Source of the DNA: EA-27 sp964396265
GTDB taxonomy: Archaea; Thermoplasmatota; Thermoplasmata; RBG-16-68-12; EA-27
DNA length: 64,000 nt
Reading direction: 5' to 3'
Assembly (NCBI GenBank): GCA_964396265.1
Contig: CAYNEM010000005.1
Location: 62,001 to 126,000 of the forward strand
Shown here one piece after another: positions 31,356-39,686 of the stretch. A program made the position numbers and the translations under genes. The notes beneath the pieces are model-generated. The model saw only the letters and a list, made by a program, of their open reading frames with translations, was not told where the DNA came from and searched no databases. Numbering within the stretch: position 1 is the stretch's first letter; every line of letters begins with the position of its first letter.

Positions 31356-31727
31356 ATGGTTCCCCCGCCGCCCGCCCAGCAAGTGCAACAGCCGTACTAT
31401 CCTTATCAGCAGCAAGCCGCGCCGCATGCGCGGGCCGACGTAGCCTCGTTCATCACGAGAAGGGTCGTGTTCCTGGTCGACGGCATCGGGATCTTGCTCC
31501 TCTGGATCAGTCTGATGGCGCTGACCGCCTTCAGCGTGACCGATCCTGGAGTGATTAACCTCCTCCAAGCAGTCGGCCTCACGGGCTGCCTGCTGGGCTT
31601 TAGCGGCAGCCTCCTCGGTGGCCTCGGGAGCAAGCAAACGGACGGGAGTCAGAACCACGGACTGTTGGTCCTCGCGGGCATGTTCGTGATCGGCCTTGCA
31701 ATCCTGAGCCTCTCGTTCCGGTTCTGA
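31356..31727 (+). CDS. small membrane protein with Pro/Gln/Tyr-rich N-terminus
   Basis: 123 residues. A disordered N-terminus (PPPAQQVQQPYYPYQQQAA) precedes three hydrophobic helices (FLVDGIGILLLWISLMALTA, LLQAVGLTGCLLGFSGSLLG, LLVLAGMFVIGLAILSLSF). ATG 31356 with AAATAAGGG about 27 nt upstream. No family recognised; similar low-complexity heads occur on archaeal membrane proteins that interact with other proteins. Confidence 0.65.
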   Translation: MVPPPPAQQVQQPYYPYQQQAAPHARADVASFITRRVVFLVDGIGILLLWISLMALTAFSVTDPGVINLLQAVGLTGCLLGFSGSLLGGLGSKQTDGSQNHGLLVLAGMFVIGLAILSLSFRF

Positions 31728-31777
31728 GCCCTCAGGCGCTCCGAACCCTTTTGGGTTAGGGGCGCTTCCGAGGAGCC

Positions 31778-32758
31778 GTGCTCTGCCTCGGCATCGAGGG
31801 GACCGCCCATACCGTCGGCGTGGGCATCGTCGACGAGACGTGCCGCGTCCTCGCGAACGTGTACGCGACGGTGCGCCCCGCGACTGGCGGCATCCACCCG
31901 CGAGAGGCCGCGAACCATCACGCGGAGCGCGTCGTCCCCCTCATCCAGGAGGCCGCCGCCAAGGCGGGCGTTACCTTGCGCGACATCGACGTGATCGCGT
32001 TCTCCCAGGGTCCGGGCCTGGGTCCCTGCCTGCGTACGGTCGCGACGGCGGCGCGCGCCCTCGCCCTGTCCCTCGACAAGCCGCTCGTCGGCGTAAACCA
32101 TTGCGTCGCGCACATCGAGATCGGCCGCGGACAGTGCGCCTGCGACGACCCTGTCCTCCTCTACGCGTCGGGCGGGAACACGCAGGTCATCGCGTACGCC
32201 GCGGGGCGGTACCGCGTCTTCGGGGAGACGCTGGACATCGGCATCGGCAACATGCTCGACAAGTTCGGCCGCGAAATCGGCATGCCGTTCCCCGCAGGAC
32301 CGCTGATCGAGAAGCACGCGAGCGACGGCAAGGAGCTTCTGCCGCTTCCGTACAGCGTCAAGGGGATGGACGTCGCGTTCAGCGGGATGCTGACGGCGGC
32401 GCTCGCCCTTCACCGCCAGGGCACGCGGCTCGAGGACCTCTGCTACTCCATCCAGGAGACCGCCTTCGCGATGCTCACGGAGGTCACGGAGCGCGCGATG
32501 GCCCATGTGGAGAAGGACCAGGTCCTGCTCGGCGGCGGCGTCGTGCGTAACAAACGGCTGCGGGCGATGGTCGCGAGGATGGCGGCGGATCGCGGGGCGA
32601 CGATGTACGTGCCGGAGGGCGATCTGTGCATCGACAACGGCGCGATGATCGCGTGGACAGGCCTCCTTCAGCACAAGTCAGGGCGACGAATGGCGGTGGA
32701 GGAGACGCTCATCGACCAGCGGTTCCGGACGGACGAGGTCGAGGTCACTTGGCGGTAG
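31778..32758 (+). CDS. kae1: KEOPS complex subunit Kae1, tRNA t6A threonylcarbamoyltransferase
   Basis: Catalytic subunit transferring the threonylcarbamoyl group to A37 of ANN-decoding tRNAs, partnered by Bud32 (2867-3475). 326 residues, the normal Kae1 size, without a fused kinase. Motifs: ASKH-type N-terminal LGIEGTAHTVGVGIVDE, the metal-binding NHCVAHIEIGR (two histidines), LLYASGGNTQV, GEAL-like FGETLDIGIGNMLDKF, VLLGGGVVRNKRLR and the distal metal aspartate in CIDNGAMIAW. GTG start with CCTTTTGGG (31749-31757) upstream, so leaderless. Confidence 0.96.
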   Translation: MLCLGIEGTAHTVGVGIVDETCRVLANVYATVRPATGGIHPREAANHHAERVVPLIQEAAAKAGVTLRDIDVIAFSQGPGLGPCLRTVATAARALALSLDKPLVGVNHCVAHIEIGRGQCACDDPVLLYASGGNTQVIAYAAGRYRVFGETLDIGIGNMLDKFGREIGMPFPAGPLIEKHASDGKELLPLPYSVKGMDVAFSGMLTAALALHRQGTRLEDLCYSIQETAFAMLTEVTERAMAHVEKDQVLLGGGVVRNKRLRAMVARMAADRGATMYVPEGDLCIDNGAMIAWTGLLQHKSGRRMAVEETLIDQRFRTDEVEVTWR

Positions 32759-33692
32759 GCGACTTGCCCAAGCGGTTTAGCGCCTCGACGAAACGGTCTG
32801 GGGCGAAGACACCGAGGCTCTTCTCCTCGATGCGCACAGGGATGTATTCCCATGAGCGTCCGTCGAACCACATAGGTTGATCGGTAATCGCGTACCCCTC
32901 CTTCATGGAGAGATCGTGCGCGAACGCGAACGCCGGGTTCATCGCGCGGATCGCGTCTATCGAATCGAGTCGGACGCACAGGAGGAGGTCCCGGACAGGC
33001 ACCGCCGCGATGACACCCTCTTGCGGCCACGGGTTCACAATATCCTTCAGAACTAGAAGGCGTGCGGCATCATATGAGTCCCCGGTGTCGTACACCAGGA
33101 GACCGGGCAACTGGCTGACGGGGTGCAGGTCGTTCGGCGAAGACCGCCGACGCAGGTTCTCAAGCGCAATTGGGTACAGGGCATCGAACGTCGTCTTCCA
33201 CTCATCAAGATGCTTCTGGCGCACATACCAGACCGTCATCGCTTCATCGACCACGAGATTGACCTGCAGAGCTGGGACGGCCGGTACGACCACGCTGCCT
33301 CCAGTGGGATCCTTGGCGGTCCTTGTCTCCTCCGCCTGCGCGGGGACAAGGACCCGGAAAGGCGGAATCTCGTCCATGGGGGCGAAGGGCAGGCCGACTC
33401 GAGGCATCAACCGATCGCGGGCCACGTCGAGCGCTACGCCCTCGCCCGAAGGCGCGCTCATGGAGGCTTGGACGAAGTGGTCAAGAATCGCGCCCCGATC
33501 CGCGGGCGACGCATTCATGGTCCGGGCCCGGACGTTTGCGAGGAAGAGCGTGGTCGGCTCGCCGCCCCGGATGACGGTCGCTCTTTCGCCCGTAGTCTCC
33601 GTAACCTTGAGTCCGTGGCGCGCGCAAGTATCCCGGAACAGGGCCTCGAACTCGTCCGGCTTCGGCTTCTTGCCGAACGGATTCCAGGGCAT
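32745..33692 (-). CDS. DUF1444-like protein
   Basis: 315 residues from ATG 33692 (ATG 33725 also possible). The C-terminal half follows the DUF1444/YtpQ pattern: VNLVVDEAMTVWYVRQKHLD, YPIALENLRRR, PGLLVYDTGDSYDAARLLVL, and VPVRDLLLCVRLDS. The family is widespread but uncharacterised. No membrane segment. Its 3' end overlaps the end of kae1 by 14 nt, tail to tail. Confidence 0.7.
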   Translation of the reverse strand: MPWNPFGKKPKPDEFEALFRDTCARHGLKVTETTGERATVIRGGEPTTLFLANVRARTMNASPADRGAILDHFVQASMSAPSGEGVALDVARDRLMPRVGLPFAPMDEIPPFRVLVPAQAEETRTAKDPTGGSVVVPAVPALQVNLVVDEAMTVWYVRQKHLDEWKTTFDALYPIALENLRRRSSPNDLHPVSQLPGLLVYDTGDSYDAARLLVLKDIVNPWPQEGVIAAVPVRDLLLCVRLDSIDAIRAMNPAFAFAHDLSMKEGYAITDQPMWFDGRSWEYIPVRIEEKSLGVFAPDRFVEALNRLGKSPTAK

Positions 33693-33755
33693 GTCCTTTC
33701 GGGGAGAGGGTGCCAAAACTACCATGTTGGTGGGGCGGCGATGACTAGTCGAGCC

Positions 33756-34880
33756 CTATGTCCGCGCGTCGATTGCCGGAACCGTTGCGCCCTCGGGGAC
33801 CGGATGGCCGGAGCCCGCGAGGACGGCCTCGATCGCCGCCCACGTCGCGCGCATGTCCTCCATCGAGCAGATGCCCATGTGCCCGATGCGGAAGATCTTC
33901 CCCTTCAGCTGCGACTGACCGCCGGCGATCGACACGCCATGTTTCTCGAGGAGGGCTTTCCGGAATTTCGCGTCGTCAAGGTTCGGCGGATAGTTGATCG
34001 CGGTGACCGTGTTCGAGGCGACGGATTCGTCCGGGTAGAGCGTGAGGCCGAGGGCTTTGGTGGCGGCACGGCACGCATCGGCCAGCGTCGTGGTCCTCCG
34101 GATCCGGTTCTCCACTCCTTCTTCCCTCAACAGGCGAAGCGCCTCTCGGACCGCGAGGAACAGCGGGATCGAGGGCGTGTACGGCGTGTCCTCGTCATCC
34201 CGCAGCAGGTCGATATGCACCTTCAGGTTCAGGTAGTAGGCGCGCTCCTCGTGGAGCTGCTCGTATGCGCGATGGGAGACAAACACCCCCGCCAATCCTG
34301 CGGGAGCCGCGAGGCACTTCTGGGAGCCCATGACGACGGCGTCGAGCCCCCACTCGTAGGGCCGGACCTCGAGCCCGCCGACGCTCGTGATGCCGTCCAC
34401 GAGGCACAGGACGTCCCGCTTTCGGCACAGCGCCGCGATCTCCCGCAGCGGGTTCGTCACGGCCGTGCTCGTCTCGTTGTGGCAAACCGAGAGAGCGCGA
34501 TAGGCGCCGGTTTCCAGCGAGGCCGCAATCCGTTCCAGGTCCATGGGCTTCCCCCAAGGGAACTCGATCTGGTCGGCGTCCGCGACGAGCCGCGCGAGCT
34601 CGTGCGACCGCTCGCTGAACTTCCCGTTCACGAGGCAGAGGACCTTGTCCCCCTTCCGCAGGAGGGACGACATCACGGCCTCGAGTCCCGCGGTCCCCGA
34701 GCCGGAGATCGCCGCGACATGTCCCTCGGCCGTCTGGAAGAGGTACCGGAGCCCATCGAGGATGTCTCGGTTCACGCGCCGGAACTCCGCACCCCGATGG
34801 TTGATCATGGACCCGGACATCGCCGCCAAGACGCGGGGGTCGATCTTGACGGGGCCCGGGAGCATGAAGACCGGTTCCAT
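33756..34880 (-). CDS. class V aminotransferase (alanine-glyoxylate / serine-pyruvate type)
   Basis: PLP enzyme of 374 residues. ATG 34880 is chosen because GCTTAAGGG (34909-34917) lies at the leaderless distance and the family begins with LPGP here (FMLPGPVKIDPRVLAAM). Motifs: SGSGTAGLEAVMSS (PLP phosphate), CHNETSTAVTNPL, LVDGITSVGG (aspartate to PLP nitrogen) and Schiff-base lysine in VMGSQKCLAAPAGLA. C-terminal KIFRIGHMG binds substrate carboxylate. Likely serine/alanine-glyoxylate transamination; could feed serine or glycine metabolism. The longer open frame upstream is not family-like. Confidence 0.9.
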   Translation of the reverse strand: MEPVFMLPGPVKIDPRVLAAMSGSMINHRGAEFRRVNRDILDGLRYLFQTAEGHVAAISGSGTAGLEAVMSSLLRKGDKVLCLVNGKFSERSHELARLVADADQIEFPWGKPMDLERIAASLETGAYRALSVCHNETSTAVTNPLREIAALCRKRDVLCLVDGITSVGGLEVRPYEWGLDAVVMGSQKCLAAPAGLAGVFVSHRAYEQLHEERAYYLNLKVHIDLLRDDEDTPYTPSIPLFLAVREALRLLREEGVENRIRRTTTLADACRAATKALGLTLYPDESVASNTVTAINYPPNLDDAKFRKALLEKHGVSIAGGQSQLKGKIFRIGHMGICSMEDMRATWAAIEAVLAGSGHPVPEGATVPAIDART

Positions 34881-35051
34881 GGAGAACGCCGGCCCATCGC
34901 GGGTCGCTCCCTTAAGCGTTCGCGACGGAAAATCCTGAAGAAACACCGTCTCGTCGCCGGCGACGCTGGGTTTAAGTAGAGGATAGCCATTCGTCCGACA
35001 ACCGTACGCCATTAGGCAGACAAGAGCGTACAGAATGGGACGGAGGCCGTA

Positions 35052-35288
35052 ATGCCGGGCGAGGACGACAAAATCACGATTCGCGTGCCGAGGCGGTTCC
35101 TCCAAGCGATCGACTTCCTCGTGGAGATGGACGACTTCCCGTCCCGCAGTGAAGCCGTGCGCGCGGCCCTCCGTGACTTCGTCTACGGCCGCGTGGAGAT
35201 CGTGACGGACAAGCTCAAGAAGATGCAGGCCGCGGAGGCCGCGATGGCGGAAGCCGAGCGGACGCGCCACGAGTTCCTGCGGAAGTGA
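35052..35288 (+). CDS. ribbon-helix-helix (CopG-like) DNA-binding protein
   Basis: 78 residues. The RHH fold is plain: strand DKITIRVPRRFLQAIDFLV, helix pair MDDFPSRSEAVRAALRDFVY, followed by a charged helical tail (KLKKMQAAEAAMAEAERTRH) that could oligomerise. ATG start. Divergent from the aminotransferase; followed by a structured RNA candidate with a poly-T end, which might be its 3' untranslated region. Target unknown. Confidence 0.85.
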   Translation: MPGEDDKITIRVPRRFLQAIDFLVEMDDFPSRSEAVRAALRDFVYGRVEIVTDKLKKMQAAEAAMAEAERTRHEFLRK

Positions 35289-35304
35289 AGGACATGACGC
35301 TCAC

Positions 35305-35413
35305 AATCGGGATGGGAGCACCGGTCGGGAGGTCGGTGCGAGCCCCCCGCACCTCAGGATTAACCTCCCCCCAACTACGGGTGGCCTAACTCACACGGTC
35401 ACCCGCTTTTTTT
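35305..35413 (+). ncRNA. structured RNA candidate with pseudoknot and T-run
   Basis: Between the RHH gene and 35452. Hairpin GCACCG/CGGTGC (35318-35323 with 35334-35339) has a loop GGGAGGT that is complementary to ACCTCCC (35363-35369), a possible pseudoknot. A competing hairpin GGTGCG/CGCACC uses the same right arm. A terminator hairpin and seven Ts end the element. It might be an independent RNA or the 3' end of the RHH mRNA; I see no TATA box directly in front. No known family recognised. Confidence 0.45.
35378..35413 (+). terminator. hairpin plus T7 terminator
   Basis: CGGGTGGCC (35378-35386) pairs with GGTCACCCG (35397-35405) across a 10-nt loop with one G-T pair, followed by seven Ts (35407-35413). 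Poly-T alone can end archaeal transcription; the hairpin makes it striking. Confidence 0.75.
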
Positions 35414-35447
35414 CTATGCGCGCGCGAACAACGTTTAACTAGCATAG
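35414..35447 (+). promoter_or_regulatory. inverted repeat CTATGC/GCATAG around a TATA box
   Basis: CTATGC (35414-35419) and GCATAG (35442-35447) form a perfect 6-bp inverted repeat bracketing GTTTAACTA (35432-35440), the promoter of the following gene. A repressor binding the arms would block it; the RHH protein just upstream is a natural candidate (inference). Confidence 0.45.
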
Positions 35448-35463
35448 CCCGATGGCTCGAGGG

Positions 35464-36015
35464 ATGAGGGCGCCCCCCGGCGCTTGGCAGCGCGCAGCCT
35501 TAGTGGCGGTGCCCCTCGCGCTCGTCGTCCTGATCTTCGTTACGCCCGCGCTCATCGGCCAGAAGCGACCCCAGCCCACGGACATCCCCGTGTTCCACGC
35601 CGAGGTCATGGGGCAACCGTGGAACGGGACCGTGAATGAGACCCTGCTCCTGTACGTGAAGAGCGCCCTCGGGACCCCCCTGTACGACTACCTCGCAATC
35701 AACGCATCCGCGGTTCGGGGGCCAATGCCGGGCGAGGGGGCTTGCGGCGGTATACTTTCCGGCGGCGAGAACGCCTCCTGCAGCGAGGGGTGGGTCCCCT
35801 CCCTCTGGTTCAAGGTTCCCATGGTAGTCTTCGCGGTCGTGAACGTGACTGCCATGGCGATCCTGGGGGAGACGACTTTCCGCTTCAACGCGACGTTCGA
35901 GGTCACGTGGACGGAACCGGGGCTGGTCTTCCGGGTACGACCGGAGGGCACCTCCGTCGCGCTGCCTGACCGGGACACGTACACGGTCGCGATGCAGCGG
36001 GAGGCGCGTCGGTGA
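35464..36015 (+). CDS. secreted/anchored protein of unknown function
   Basis: 183 residues from ATG 35464, which stands about 28 nt from GTTTAACTA; ATG 35452 is an alternative. N-terminal anchor (LVAVPLALVVLIFVTPAL), then an extracellular beta domain with two cysteines (ACGGIL, ASCSEG) and many asparagine-x-Ser/Thr sites. No second membrane segment is obvious. Unknown family. The next gene starts within its stop (GTGA), so both are one operon. Confidence 0.65.
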   Translation: MRAPPGAWQRAALVAVPLALVVLIFVTPALIGQKRPQPTDIPVFHAEVMGQPWNGTVNETLLLYVKSALGTPLYDYLAINASAVRGPMPGEGACGGILSGGENASCSEGWVPSLWFKVPMVVFAVVNVTAMAILGETTFRFNATFEVTWTEPGLVFRVRPEGTSVALPDRDTYTVAMQREARR

Positions 36016-36329
36016 GGCGAAAGTGGCTCGCACTCTGGTCGGCGTTCGTTCTCGGCCTCATCGCGATCGAACTCTTCATCGTCACAGTTGTGGTCGACCC
36101 CCTCACGAACTTCTACTTCGTCATCCTCGCGATCGCGGTCATCGGTATCCTCGCAATCATCGGGGCCGTGTTCCTCGGGATCTTCGTCACAACGCGCATC
36201 TTGAGCTCGCAGGAGTTCACCCCGTTCGAGAAGGAGATGCTTGCTATGCGGGAGGACGTGAAGGCGCTCACAGCCAAGGTAGAGGAACTCACACAGGGAA
36301 TCTCGGAAAACCCGAGGGAAAGGGAGTAG
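36012..36329 (+). CDS. small membrane protein with C-terminal coiled coil
   Basis: 105 residues from GTG 36012. Two adjacent hydrophobic helices (LWSAFVLGLIAIELFIVTVV, FVILAIAVIGILAIIGAVFL) are followed by a cytoplasmic coiled coil (KEMLAMREDVKALTAKVEEL). Translationally coupled to the secreted protein before it. Unknown function. Confidence 0.65.
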   Translation: MRRKWLALWSAFVLGLIAIELFIVTVVVDPLTNFYFVILAIAVIGILAIIGAVFLGIFVTTRILSSQEFTPFEKEMLAMREDVKALTAKVEELTQGISENPRERE

Positions 36330-36348
36330 GATTCTCGGACGGCCTTCC

Positions 36349-37485
36349 CTAGGCGAGCTTCTCAGGACACACTTCGCGCCGCGAACAGTGAATGCATTTC
36401 GCGGGCCGATTGTGGTTCCGGTGGGCCTCGCCCTTCGCGAGCGCCTTCCGCATCTCCTCGAGCTTCCCGAGCAGGAGCTTCTTCAGGTCCTCGTTGTACT
36501 CGATCTCGTGGCTCGCCTCCGGATAGCGGATGACCCCGTGCGGGGGCGCCTTCCCGTACGTCTCCTCCACGAGCAGGCAGTAGGCGGCGATCTGCACGAT
36601 GTGGGAGAACAGCGGTCCGCGCGGCGTGCGTCCCGTCTTGACCTCCACGGGGATGATGAGCTCGCCTTCGGTGAGGATGTAGTCCGGACGCCCCCGGAGG
36701 CCGTACTTCTCACTCACGAGTAGCTCTGCCTTCGCCTCGGGGTGATCCACGTAGGCGACCTCCGCCTTCGTCGCCCCGTACTTCTCCCGCGCCTTGAGGG
36801 CTATTTCTGAGTGCGCGATCTCCCTCCGGAGGAAGAACGTCGCGCCGACGAGCCAGACGAGCGCGGTGACCACGCCGACCTGACCCAGGACTTGGTCTCG
36901 GAAAGTGAACGTCGTCACGGACAGGATTGCCACCATGACCGCCACGATCGAGAACGCGAGGATGAGGCGCTCCCACAGGAACCGGTCTTGATCCGTCGAG
37001 AGGCGATCCGCGCGATAGAGAATGTATACCGCCGCCAGGAGCCAGATGAGGGCGACCGTGTCGAGGATCAGCGTGACGCGGAAGGCGAGGGACGACACGA
37101 AGGAGATGCCGAGGGTCGCCACGATCGTCGCGGCGATCGCGAAGTACAGGATCGTCGTCTCCGATTCGTGCGCGGACTTCTCGTGGCGCTCGATGCTCAT
37201 GATCTCGTCGCCCATGGCCTCGTGCTTCGTGATGCCCTCCTCGATCGCCGACCCCGTCTCCTCGACATCCTGGCGGCTGAGCCACCAGGTCAGGGGGCAG
37301 TAGCCGAACTTCTCGACGTCCGCGGCCGAGAACATGGGTCTCGCGGGCTCGGAAGCGACCTTGGCGGGAGGTTTGGTGGCCAGCGGCACCGCGGTCTTGG
37401 CGGGAGGTTTGGTGGCCAGCGGCACCGCGGTCTTGGCGGGAGGTTTGGCGGTGACCTTGCCGGCGGGCTTCGAGGTCGCAGCCAC
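36349..37485 (-). CDS. Cas4/RecB-like PD-(D/E)XK nuclease with inserted membrane domain
   Basis: 378 residues from GTG 37485 (GGCTAAGTAAGC box about 25 nt upstream). An alanine/proline-rich head with two copies of KPPAKTAVPLAT opens the protein. The Cas4-type cysteine lies in FGYCPLTWWLS (Cys63), followed by about four membrane helices (residues about 105-230). Then the nuclease core GRPDYILTEGELIIPVEVKTG and the three final cysteines in AKCIHCSRREVCPEKL (Cys364, 367, 373) complete the Fe-S ligands. Cas4 nucleases are soluble and about 180-200 residues; a membrane-embedded form is unusual. No cas genes or CRISPR array are present in the window, so a role in adaptation is unlikely. Confidence 0.8.
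   Translation of the reverse strand: MAATSKPAGKVTAKPPAKTAVPLATKPPAKTAVPLATKPPAKVASEPARPMFSAADVEKFGYCPLTWWLSRQDVEETGSAIEEGITKHEAMGDEIMSIERHEKSAHESETTILYFAIAATIVATLGISFVSSLAFRVTLILDTVALIWLLAAVYILYRADRLSTDQDRFLWERLILAFSIVAVMVAILSVTTFTFRDQVLGQVGVVTALVWLVGATFFLRREIAHSEIALKAREKYGATKAEVAYVDHPEAKAELLVSEKYGLRGRPDYILTEGELIIPVEVKTGRTPRGPLFSHIVQIAAYCLLVEETYGKAPPHGVIRYPEASHEIEYNEDLKKLLLGKLEEMRKALAKGEAHRNHNRPAKCIHCSRREVCPEKLA
37361..37451 (+). repeat. 36-nt tandem repeat, two and a half copies
   Basis: Identical 36-nt units at 37361-37396 and 37397-37432, with a partial third copy. They encode the repeated KPPAKTAVPLAT in the head of the Cas4-like protein on the minus strand. In-frame tandem repeats like this vary easily in copy number. 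Confidence 0.9.
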
Positions 37486-37495
37486 GCCGTTCCAT

Positions 37496-39634
37496 CTAAG
37501 GCTGCTTACTTAGCCCTTTGCGCCTGCGTTGCACGAGGAGGAGTGTGACAAGAGCCACGGCCGCGATGCCGACAATGCCGAAGACCGCCAGTCCGGGGGA
37601 GGGAGCGGTCGGGGAGCGCTCGCGGACGATCACGATGCGCGTGTCCTCCGCCGTGTTGTCCCAGCGATCGGAGACCCGGAGCCGGACCGTGAACGTGCCC
37701 GCCTGGCGGTACACATGGGAGACGCTCGGCCCCCACGCGTCGAACGCCCCGTCCCCGTCCAGGTCCCACGAGTGGTTCGTCACCGCGACATCGTCCGAGG
37801 AGCCAAGACCGCTGAAGGTCACCGCGCCTCCCTCGAGGACGGTCCGGTCCCCACCCGCATCGGCGACGGGGGGCGTGACATCATCCTTCCAATCCCACGC
37901 GAAGACTTCCTCGAAGTAGGCGGCCAGGTCCTCGTTCTCGACGAGGAGCCCCGCCTCGCGGTTCGCGGTGGGCGAGTTCCGGTTCCAGTTCACGCTCGAC
38001 ACGAGCACGGTGCGTCCGTCGACGACGAACCCTTTCGTGTGGAGCTGGGTGAAGCCGTGGACGCCGAGGTCGACGAGCTTCGCGTGGAGGTCGAGTCCCT
38101 CGTTCCCGGCAATCGTGTTCAGGTAGAGGACGGTGTCGTCGTTGTCGATCGGATCGTTCTCGTCGACGTTGAACCAGGAGGCGTCGAGGAGGAGGCGCAC
38201 CTCAAGCCCTCGCCGGGCGGCTGCGACGAGCGCCTCGAGGTAGAGATTCGGGAACGGCCCCCATGCCGTGTGTGCGTAGAAGGTCTCCACGTGGATCGAC
38301 CGCGTCGCCTCTTCGAACGCGCCCAGGATCGTGTCCTGCGAAAGCGTGGTGTCGGGGCCGAGAACGGGGACAGCGCGGAAGGTGCCGCTGAACGTCCGGG
38401 CAAGGAACCGTGGCGGCCTCTGCGACATGGTCGAGGGCGTCGCCGGGACGTTCGAGAAGGACATCTCCCCGAACGTGAGCACGTCCCGACGCCTCTCCTC
38501 GAAGTCCTCTTCGAACACGCGCGTGAAGTACGCCGCCAACGGGGGATGGTCGACCGCGACGACCCAACCCCGCGACCCCGTCGCGTTCCACGTCGGGAAC
38601 GCGGACGAGCCCCAGTTCTCCGTCGAGACGATTACCGTCCGGTTGTCCAGGATCGCGTACTTCGCGTGCTGGAACGCGTAACGCTCCTGGACGTCGCGGG
38701 TCGAGTTGTCGACCATGAAGCGATACTCGATCGCGTCCGCGGAACCCTCGATGATAGCCCGCTCGTCCGCATCGATCCCCCCGACAGGGGCTCCCTCGAG
38801 GAGGACGCGCACTCGCGCGCCCCGACTCCGCGCCTCCAGGATCGCGTTCCGGAGGGCCGGGTTCGAGAAGGTGTAGAGGCTGGCGTCGATCGACGACGTC
38901 GACCCCGCGAGCAGTTGGGACAGTGGGCCGAAGCCGTCATCCGGGGTCACGAACGCCTGGACGGTGCCCTTGAAAGAGAACGAAGACGAGAGGTGCTCCG
39001 ACTGGCCGAGGGACCACACGCGCACGAGGTCCCAGTCCGCGGACCCGTTCGTGTCCCGCCACCCGTCCGTGCGGTCGCGTCGGGCCACGAAGCCCTGGTT
39101 CACCGCCGCCGCCGGCGGACCCGACCAGCCTGCCGCCGCGTACGACGAAGTCCCGTACGTGAAGACGTCGACGGTCGTTCCGGAGGCGTCCCGCAGGACC
39201 ACCTCGTCCCCCGCGTTATTCAATTGGAAGGAGCGGGACGTCCCCATGGCGGTGGCGTTGCCCGCTGCGTACCGGAAGTCCGCCGGTCGCAGGGTGTCCT
39301 CGTAGTAGGCGGTGGAGTTCTGGGCGACGACGATCCGCGCCCCGGACGACACGGTCGAGTCCGCGGGGAACGTGAGGACGCCCTCTCCGTCCGTGAGCGA
39401 CCAGCCCGCCAGATCGAGCGGAGACGCAACCACGTTCGCGACGACGACGTACTCGTCCGATCGGAGCGCGTGATAGTAGGCCTCGACGATGAGCGCGAGC
39501 GCACTTCCTGCGAGCGGTTCCTCGCCGCCAAAAAGGTCGAGAGGGCGCGCGCCGGGGCTGCCGCCACGGCCTCCGCCGGAATGGAGGCCTGGGAGGAGCA
39601 GGGTGAGCACGACGGCGACCGCCGCCAGCCGCAT
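37496..39634 (-). CDS. secreted phospholipase D-family protein with lamin-tail and PKD domains
   Basis: 712 residues from ATG 39634. Order: signal peptide (LAAVAVVLTLLLPGLH), lamin-tail-like domain (EYVVVANVVASPLDLAGWSL, about 60-170), and two PLD catalytic halves with HKD motifs FQHAKYAILDNRTVIVSTENW and QLHTKGFVVDGRTVLVSSVNW. A PKD domain (PVADAGGDRTVLEG... DGDGAFDAWG) and a C-terminal membrane anchor (GLAVFGIVGIAAVALVTLLL) follow. It therefore acts at the cell surface on phosphodiesters, either lipids or extracellular DNA. Ends 11 nt before the Cas4-like gene start and lies 52 nt after tpiA on the same strand. Confidence 0.88.
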   Translation of the reverse strand: MRLAAVAVVLTLLLPGLHSGGGRGGSPGARPLDLFGGEEPLAGSALALIVEAYYHALRSDEYVVVANVVASPLDLAGWSLTDGEGVLTFPADSTVSSGARIVVAQNSTAYYEDTLRPADFRYAAGNATAMGTSRSFQLNNAGDEVVLRDASGTTVDVFTYGTSSYAAAGWSGPPAAAVNQGFVARRDRTDGWRDTNGSADWDLVRVWSLGQSEHLSSSFSFKGTVQAFVTPDDGFGPLSQLLAGSTSSIDASLYTFSNPALRNAILEARSRGARVRVLLEGAPVGGIDADERAIIEGSADAIEYRFMVDNSTRDVQERYAFQHAKYAILDNRTVIVSTENWGSSAFPTWNATGSRGWVVAVDHPPLAAYFTRVFEEDFEERRRDVLTFGEMSFSNVPATPSTMSQRPPRFLARTFSGTFRAVPVLGPDTTLSQDTILGAFEEATRSIHVETFYAHTAWGPFPNLYLEALVAAARRGLEVRLLLDASWFNVDENDPIDNDDTVLYLNTIAGNEGLDLHAKLVDLGVHGFTQLHTKGFVVDGRTVLVSSVNWNRNSPTANREAGLLVENEDLAAYFEEVFAWDWKDDVTPPVADAGGDRTVLEGGAVTFSGLGSSDDVAVTNHSWDLDGDGAFDAWGPSVSHVYRQAGTFTVRLRVSDRWDNTAEDTRIVIVRERSPTAPSPGLAVFGIVGIAAVALVTLLLVQRRRKGLSKQP

Positions 39635-39686
39635 CCCTCTCACGACCCTCAGCCGCCTCTCCCGTACTTGACGGATACCCGTACAG

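Noticed and set aside
34881..35270. N-terminal extension of the class V aminotransferase
   Set aside because: The upstream residues overlap the RHH gene on the other strand and lack family similarity; a TATA box is placed for ATG 34880.
35305..35413. SRP or RNase P RNA
   Set aside because: Neither the SRP helix 8 motif nor the RNase P conserved regions can be seen, and the element is too short.
36349..37485. CRISPR-Cas adaptation locus (because of the Cas4-like gene and a 36-nt repeat)
   Set aside because: The 36-nt repeats are contiguous without spacers and code for protein, and no cas1, cas2 or effector gene is present.
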